Notes under the pieces: model-generated
Databases searched by the model: none
The model's input: the letters and a program-made list of their open reading frames with translations, nothing else
Told to the model about the DNA's origin: nothing
Shown: in pieces, positions 6,399 through 8,975 of the stretch
How positions within the stretch are numbered: position 1 is the first letter of the stretch
How the letters are laid out: every line of letters starts with the position of its first letter
Assembly (NCBI GenBank): GCA_021784205.1
Contig: JAJXTB010000105.1
Coordinates: forward strand, 1-8,975
Source of the DNA: Actinomycetes bacterium
GTDB lineage: Bacteria > Actinomycetota > Acidimicrobiia > Acidimicrobiales > RAAP-2
Length of the DNA: 8,975 bases
Reading direction: 5' to 3'
Program-made: the position numbers and the translations under genes

Positions 6399-6687
6399 CC
6401 AATTCCGCCTAACGACGCTTTGGCCGCCCGACAACGGGCGACCAGCGCGAGCGCACGTCGGGTGCTGCGATCAATTAGTTCATAGAACTGACTTTCACAG
6501 TGTGAATCTACACGCGAGCAGCCCCAGCGGCCCAGAAAAGCGTGGCGGCGAGGCGTGTTTCGCGATCGCGAGTCGGTTGTTGCAGCGGGTCGATGCAGCG
6601 CGTTACTCCGATTCCGTCGCACCACGGCGTGGCATCAGATCACAATCGGTGCCCTCGCCGCCCGATCACTTCGGCAAGACTCTTCCC
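6399..6687. other. Divergent intergenic region between the IclR and MFS genes
   Basis: Apart from operator C this region shows no recognisable gene. The MFS reading frame stays open back to a GTG at 6502, but that codon lies inside operator dyad 1, and the peptide it would add is Ser/Arg/Pro-rich and unlike a transporter N-terminus. I therefore read most of 6508-6687 as an untranslated leader of up to 180 nt. Alternative in-frame starts are TTG 6577, TTG 6580 and GTG 6649. None has a good Shine-Dalgarno. Confidence 0.5.
6477..6507 (-). promoter_or_regulatory. Composite operator copy C, in the IclR/MFS divergent region
   Basis: On the plus strand, AGTTCATAGAACT (6477-6489, a perfect palindrome) is followed by TTTCACAGTGTGAAT (6493-6507, with a perfect 13-bp core). 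Read on the minus strand this aligns with copies A and B, dyad for dyad with the same 17-bp spacing. It is the copy in which dyad 2 is best conserved. Its polarity relative to the MFS gene (dyad 2 upstream, dyad 1 downstream) is the same as that of A and B relative to their genes. It is 78 nt from the IclR start codon. Confidence 0.75.
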
Positions 6688-7920
6688 GTGCGCTCACGAC
6701 TCAGCCGAGACAGCCGCCTGTTGGTGGGCGGTCAAGCAGTGCGGGCGTTCGGCTATGGATTCACCGCCGTGGTTCTCGGCGCCATGCTCGCTGGCCGCCA
6801 GGCGGGGACACTCGAGACGGGCGTTCTGCTCGCGCTCGTCATCGCCGGTAGCGCGGGGGCGTCGCTCGCCGTCGGAGCGCTGGCCGACCGCGTGGGACGG
6901 CGCCGGTGCTACGCGATCTTCTTTCTCGCGGTGGCAAGCGCCGGCGCCGTCGTCGCGAGCAATCCCCCGATTGCCGTGCTCGTCATTGTGGCACTCACTG
7001 GCACGATTTCGACTGACGTCGTGGACAACGGCGCCGCCACCACCCTTGAGCAGGTCATGCTCGCGCACGAGGATGCTGGCACCGGCCGCGTCTATGGCTG
7101 GTACAACGCATCGGGCGCCACCTTCGGCGCACTCGGTGCCCTGAGTGCGGGCCTGGTCGGGCTCGCTAGACATCACGCACCGGCACCCGCGTGGCTCTTC
7201 GCCGCCCTCGTCCCGGTTGGATTGGTCGGGGCCGTCCTCGCGTGGCGTCTCGGACCCGCCGTCGAATCGAGTGAAGTCCGCCCGCGCGTCCGCGGGCGTC
7301 GGCGCCGTGCGCGCGCCGTGCGAGACCTCGCCGTGCTCTTCTCGGTCGACGCGGCCGGCGGTGGGCTCGTCACCACCGGCTTCCTCTCCTACTACTTCAC
7401 CGAGCGCTATCACGTCTCACTCGCGGGAATCGGTTCGCTCTTCTTTGCCACCTCACTCCTGCAGGCCGTCGCGGTACTTCTCGCGCCGCTACTTGCGCGG
7501 CGCTTCGGCCTGGTCGCGACGATGGTCGGGTCCCATCTCCCGAGCAACGTCCTGCTCGCCGCCGTGGCCTTTGCGCCGACCTTCGCGGTCGCCGCGATGA
7601 TCTTGCTCGTGCGAACGACGCTCTCGCAGATGGACGTGCCAACACGTCAGGCCCTCGTCATGGCCGTCACCGCCCCGGCCGAGAGAACCGACGCCGCCGC
7701 CGTGACCAACGCCGCGCGCTACGCCGTTCGCCCGGTGGCGCCACTCGTCGGCGGCGCCGTGCAGCAGCTCGGCCTCGGAGCGCCGATGCTCATCGCGGGC
7801 GTGGTGAAGGGTGGCTACGACCTCGCGCTCTGGCGCTGGGCTCGGCGTGTCAATCTGGTGTCGTCGGCGCGCGCTGCCATCGCTGGACATCACGGAACCG
7901 CAGAGGAGGAACGACCATGA
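6688..7920 (+). CDS. MFS transporter
   Basis: A major facilitator superfamily membrane protein of about 410 residues with this start, the usual size, and about 12 hydrophobic segments. The first begins right after SRDSRLLVGGQAVRAFGYG (residues 7-25 here). The family's loop 2-3 motif is present as GALADRVGRRR (63-73). A loop with LEQVMLAHEDAGTGRVYGWYNASGA precedes the fifth membrane segment, a pattern I associate with a multidrug or small-molecule efflux-like MFS group. A basic central loop (RPRVRGRRRRAR) separates the two six-helix halves. The GTG at 6688 is chosen for family length and has no strong Shine-Dalgarno; the frame is open back to 6502. The stop overlaps the ChrB-like start (ATGA), so the two are one operon. 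Export of a toxic compound or uptake of a pathway substrate are both possible. Confidence 0.88.
   Translation: MRSRLSRDSRLLVGGQAVRAFGYGFTAVVLGAMLAGRQAGTLETGVLLALVIAGSAGASLAVGALADRVGRRRCYAIFFLAVASAGAVVASNPPIAVLVIVALTGTISTDVVDNGAATTLEQVMLAHEDAGTGRVYGWYNASGATFGALGALSAGLVGLARHHAPAPAWLFAALVPVGLVGAVLAWRLGPAVESSEVRPRVRGRRRRARAVRDLAVLFSVDAAGGGLVTTGFLSYYFTERYHVSLAGIGSLFFATSLLQAVAVLLAPLLARRFGLVATMVGSHLPSNVLLAAVAFAPTFAVAAMILLVRTTLSQMDVPTRQALVMAVTAPAERTDAAAVTNAARYAVRPVAPLVGGAVQQLGLGAPMLIAGVVKGGYDLALWRWARRVNLVSSARAAIAGHHGTAEEERP
7903..7909 (+). promoter_or_regulatory. Strong ribosome binding site for the ChrB-like gene
   Basis: GAGGAGG ends 7 nt before the ATG at 7917, inside the last codons of the MFS gene. 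It confirms the short start and suggests this small protein is translated well in its own right, not only by coupling. Confidence 0.8.
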
Positions 7921-8366
7921 AGTGGATCACCCGGGCCCGACCGAAGACCGACCGCGTCGCGTGCCCCTGGCTCATCCGGCGTTTCATCGACCCCGAGGCC
8001 GAGATCGTCTTCGTCTCGGCCGACGAGGTGCTCACCGTCGCCGCATCTACCGGTGGCCGGTCCTTTGATGCGCCCGGCGCGCAGTACACCCACTCGGTCG
8101 GTCCCGATGGCGCCGAGCGCTGCAGCTTCGAAACGATGATCGACGCGTTCGACCTCGGAAGCGACCCCGCGCTCGCGCGACTGGCGAAGATCGTCCACGC
8201 GGCCGACGTGCGAGCCGACCTCGGAAGCGACCCCGCGGGAGCTGGCCTGCTCGCCATCGGCGAAGGCGGGCTCGACGTCGAGGGGGACGATCAGCGACTC
8301 ATCGAGCGCGGCGCTTTCGTCTACGACGCACTCTACGCGTGGTGCCGCCGCGACATCGAGGGCTGA
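7917..8366 (+). CDS. Chromate resistance protein ChrB C-terminal domain family (stand-alone)
   Basis: A 149-residue soluble protein matching the C-terminal domain of ChrB (the chromate resistance, Chrome_Resist type domain). Hallmarks are KWITRARPKTDRVACPWLIR (2-21), RRFIDPEAEI (21-30), a Gly/His/Cys region with H59 and the CSFE motif (69-72), DPALARLAKIVHAAD (83-97), AGLLAI (109-114) and a C-terminal YDALYAWCRR (136-145). Full ChrB is about twice as long, with an N-terminal domain that is absent here; the ATG with its strong Shine-Dalgarno shows this is not a truncation within the window. In chr operons ChrB accompanies the ChrA chromate transporter. Here the partner is an MFS protein and no ChrA is seen, so a chromate role should not be assumed. 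Residues DLGSDPA occur twice (79-85, 101-107), encoded by identical 21-bp tracts. Confidence 0.85.
   Translation: MKWITRARPKTDRVACPWLIRRFIDPEAEIVFVSADEVLTVAASTGGRSFDAPGAQYTHSVGPDGAERCSFETMIDAFDLGSDPALARLAKIVHAADVRADLGSDPAGAGLLAIGEGGLDVEGDDQRLIERGAFVYDALYAWCRRDIEG
8151..8237 (+). repeat. 21-bp exact direct repeat within the ChrB-like gene
   Basis: Copies at 8151-8171 and 8217-8237 are identical at every base and lie 66 bp apart, exactly 22 codons, so the reading frame is kept. Each encodes DLGSDPA. The first copy sits where the family usually has a DDPAL segment. The second sits where I would expect a different sequence (DLAPQAAGL-like), suggesting a local copying event. Confidence 0.75.
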
Positions 8367-8721
8367 GTCGTCGTGGACTGGCCGACTCACCCGACCCTCG
8401 TCGCTGTCGCCGCCTCCACAGCCACTGGCGACACGCCGCCCTCGACGAGGGCCGAGCCATCGATGACTCGTCGACGCTGAGCACGCCGGCCACGTAACCC
8501 GTGGGTGACGAGGGGCGCGGCAATGCGTGACCCCGACCCAACAACCGAGACAGGTCCATCACCGTGGCGCGGTAATTCGCTACTTCCGCGCGAGTCACTG
8601 CGGGCCGGAGCACGGTCGGTACGCAGCGGCACCAACCGTTCGCCTCGCGCGACGCCCGTGGGGCCGTGATGCTGTCGCGCGGAATCGGGGCCCGTCGACC
8701 GACGCGACCTATCTCGTGCAC
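8367..8721. other. 355-bp stretch with no convincing gene
   Basis: It lies between convergent genes, the ChrB-like gene on the plus strand and the epimerase-like gene on the minus strand. The nested hairpin at 8395-8451 is the only clear structure. Open frames on both strands give Arg/Ser/Pro-rich peptides typical of wrong-frame reading in GC-rich DNA. A 48-codon plus-strand frame at 8523-8669 has an AGGGG 7 nt before its ATG but no recognisable content. The length is long for a gap between convergent genes in this compact window, so a decayed gene is possible, but I cannot identify one. Confidence 0.4.
8395..8451 (+). terminator. Possible nested hairpin after the MFS/ChrB-like operon
   Basis: Outer arms CCCTCGTCG (8395-8403) and CGACGAGGG (8443-8451) are perfectly complementary over 9 bp. 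Inner arms TGTCGCC (8405-8411) and GGCGACA (8427-8433) pair over 7 bp. Together they give a long bulged stem starting about 30 nt after the ChrB-like stop codon. There is no T-run, so it could be a Rho-assisted or weak terminator, or a 3'-end stabiliser. Confidence 0.4.
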
Positions 8722-8975
8722 TCAGATGCGGTGCGCTCGGCGATAGTCGTCTTCAAGGGCGTAGTCGAGCGGACCCGGAGTCGACCATTCGATGACGTTC
8801 CCCGGATGCGCGCCGGAGCCGACCTCGACGAGCCACTGGATCTCGTCTCGCACGGTCGTCGCGTAGTCGCCCACCGGTGTGTAACCCAACCGCGCGGCGG
8901 CGGAGGTATCCAACTCGACCTTCGGGATGCGGTCCCACGGATGTCGGCCAAGGCCAGCGGGAGCGTCGCCGTCGA
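8722..8975 (-). CDS. NAD-dependent epimerase/dehydratase-like protein, C-terminal part
   Basis: The last 83 residues of a gene that enters from the right edge. The reading frame gives GRHPWDRIPKVELDTSAAAR (9-28) followed by LGYTPVGDYATTVRDEIQWL (29-48). This 'LDTSAAxxLGYxPVGxYxxTVxxEIxWL' pattern is the usual C-terminal substrate-side segment of actinobacterial extended SDRs (NAD-dependent epimerase/dehydratase, reductase-like). In these proteins a conserved Asp-Thr/Ser pair introduces a helix that closes the substrate pocket. The catalytic and cofactor regions are outside the window, so the reaction is unknown. Internal starts near the right edge of this frame are not the real start, since the frame is open to the end of the window. 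It converges on the MFS/ChrB-like operon and has no visible operator link to the IclR regulon. Confidence 0.72.
   Translation of the reverse strand, partial: DGDAPAGLGRHPWDRIPKVELDTSAAARLGYTPVGDYATTVRDEIQWLVEVGSGAHPGNVIEWSTPGPLDYALEDDYRRAHRI

Noticed and set aside
6694..7413. A 239-codon minus-strand frame opposite the MFS gene
   Set aside because: Low-complexity acidic and basic composition with no motif; the plus strand has clear membrane segments and an MFS loop motif.
8523..8669. A 48-codon plus-strand frame with AGGGG 7 nt before its ATG
   Set aside because: Pro/Arg/Ser-rich peptide with no recognisable content, as expected by chance in GC-rich DNA; no supporting context.
8299..8721. 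A 140-codon minus-strand frame between the ChrB-like and epimerase-like genes
   Set aside because: Starts at a GTG just after the epimerase-like stop but is Arg-rich, overlaps the ChrB-like gene antisense, and shows no family signature.
1..8975. CRISPR arrays, tRNA or rRNA genes, insertion sequences, phage or defence genes
   Set aside because: I looked for regularly spaced repeats, RNA gene signatures, transposase motifs and terminal inverted repeats and saw none; the window is ordinary metabolic and transport DNA apart from the operator set.

Overview
The window is a high-GC bacterial chromosome segment (roughly two thirds G+C by eye). Its tightly packed genes, frequent GTG starts and protein families suggest an actinobacterium, possibly an Acidimicrobiia-like lineage. 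That placement is inference; no ribosomal or marker gene is present.

Layout. Three minus-strand units occupy 1-6398. Positions 1-1742 hold a catabolic-looking operon of two short-chain dehydrogenases (SDRs) followed by the start of a probable fumarylacetoacetate-hydrolase (FAH) family gene that runs off the left edge. Positions 1818-5403 hold a complete NitT/TauT-type ABC importer: substrate-binding protein, two different permeases and an ATPase. Two strong hairpins separate the binding protein from the first permease. Positions 5586-6398 encode an IclR-family regulator. Diverging from it on the plus strand is a two-gene unit: an MFS transporter (about 6688-7920) overlapped by a stand-alone ChrB C-terminal-type (chromate resistance) protein (7917-8366). 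A 355-bp stretch without a convincing gene follows, then the C-terminal end of an NAD-dependent epimerase/dehydratase-like gene on the minus strand (8722 to the right edge).

How it fits together. The main observation is a 31-bp composite operator-like element that occurs three times and nowhere else that I noticed: before the SDR operon (1760-1790), before the importer operon (5429-5459), and in the gap between the IclR gene and the MFS gene (6477-6507, opposite strand). Each copy is a 15-bp inverted repeat of the form TTTC-N7-GAAA followed, 17 bp centre to centre, by a second weaker dyad. Sixteen of 31 positions are identical in all three. The simplest reading is a local IclR regulon: the regulator senses a compound, or a product of it, that is imported by the ABC system and processed by the SDR/FAH enzymes, and it also governs its own region and the MFS/ChrB-like pair. 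The substrate cannot be read from the sequence. An organic acid, aromatic compound or sugar acid would all fit.
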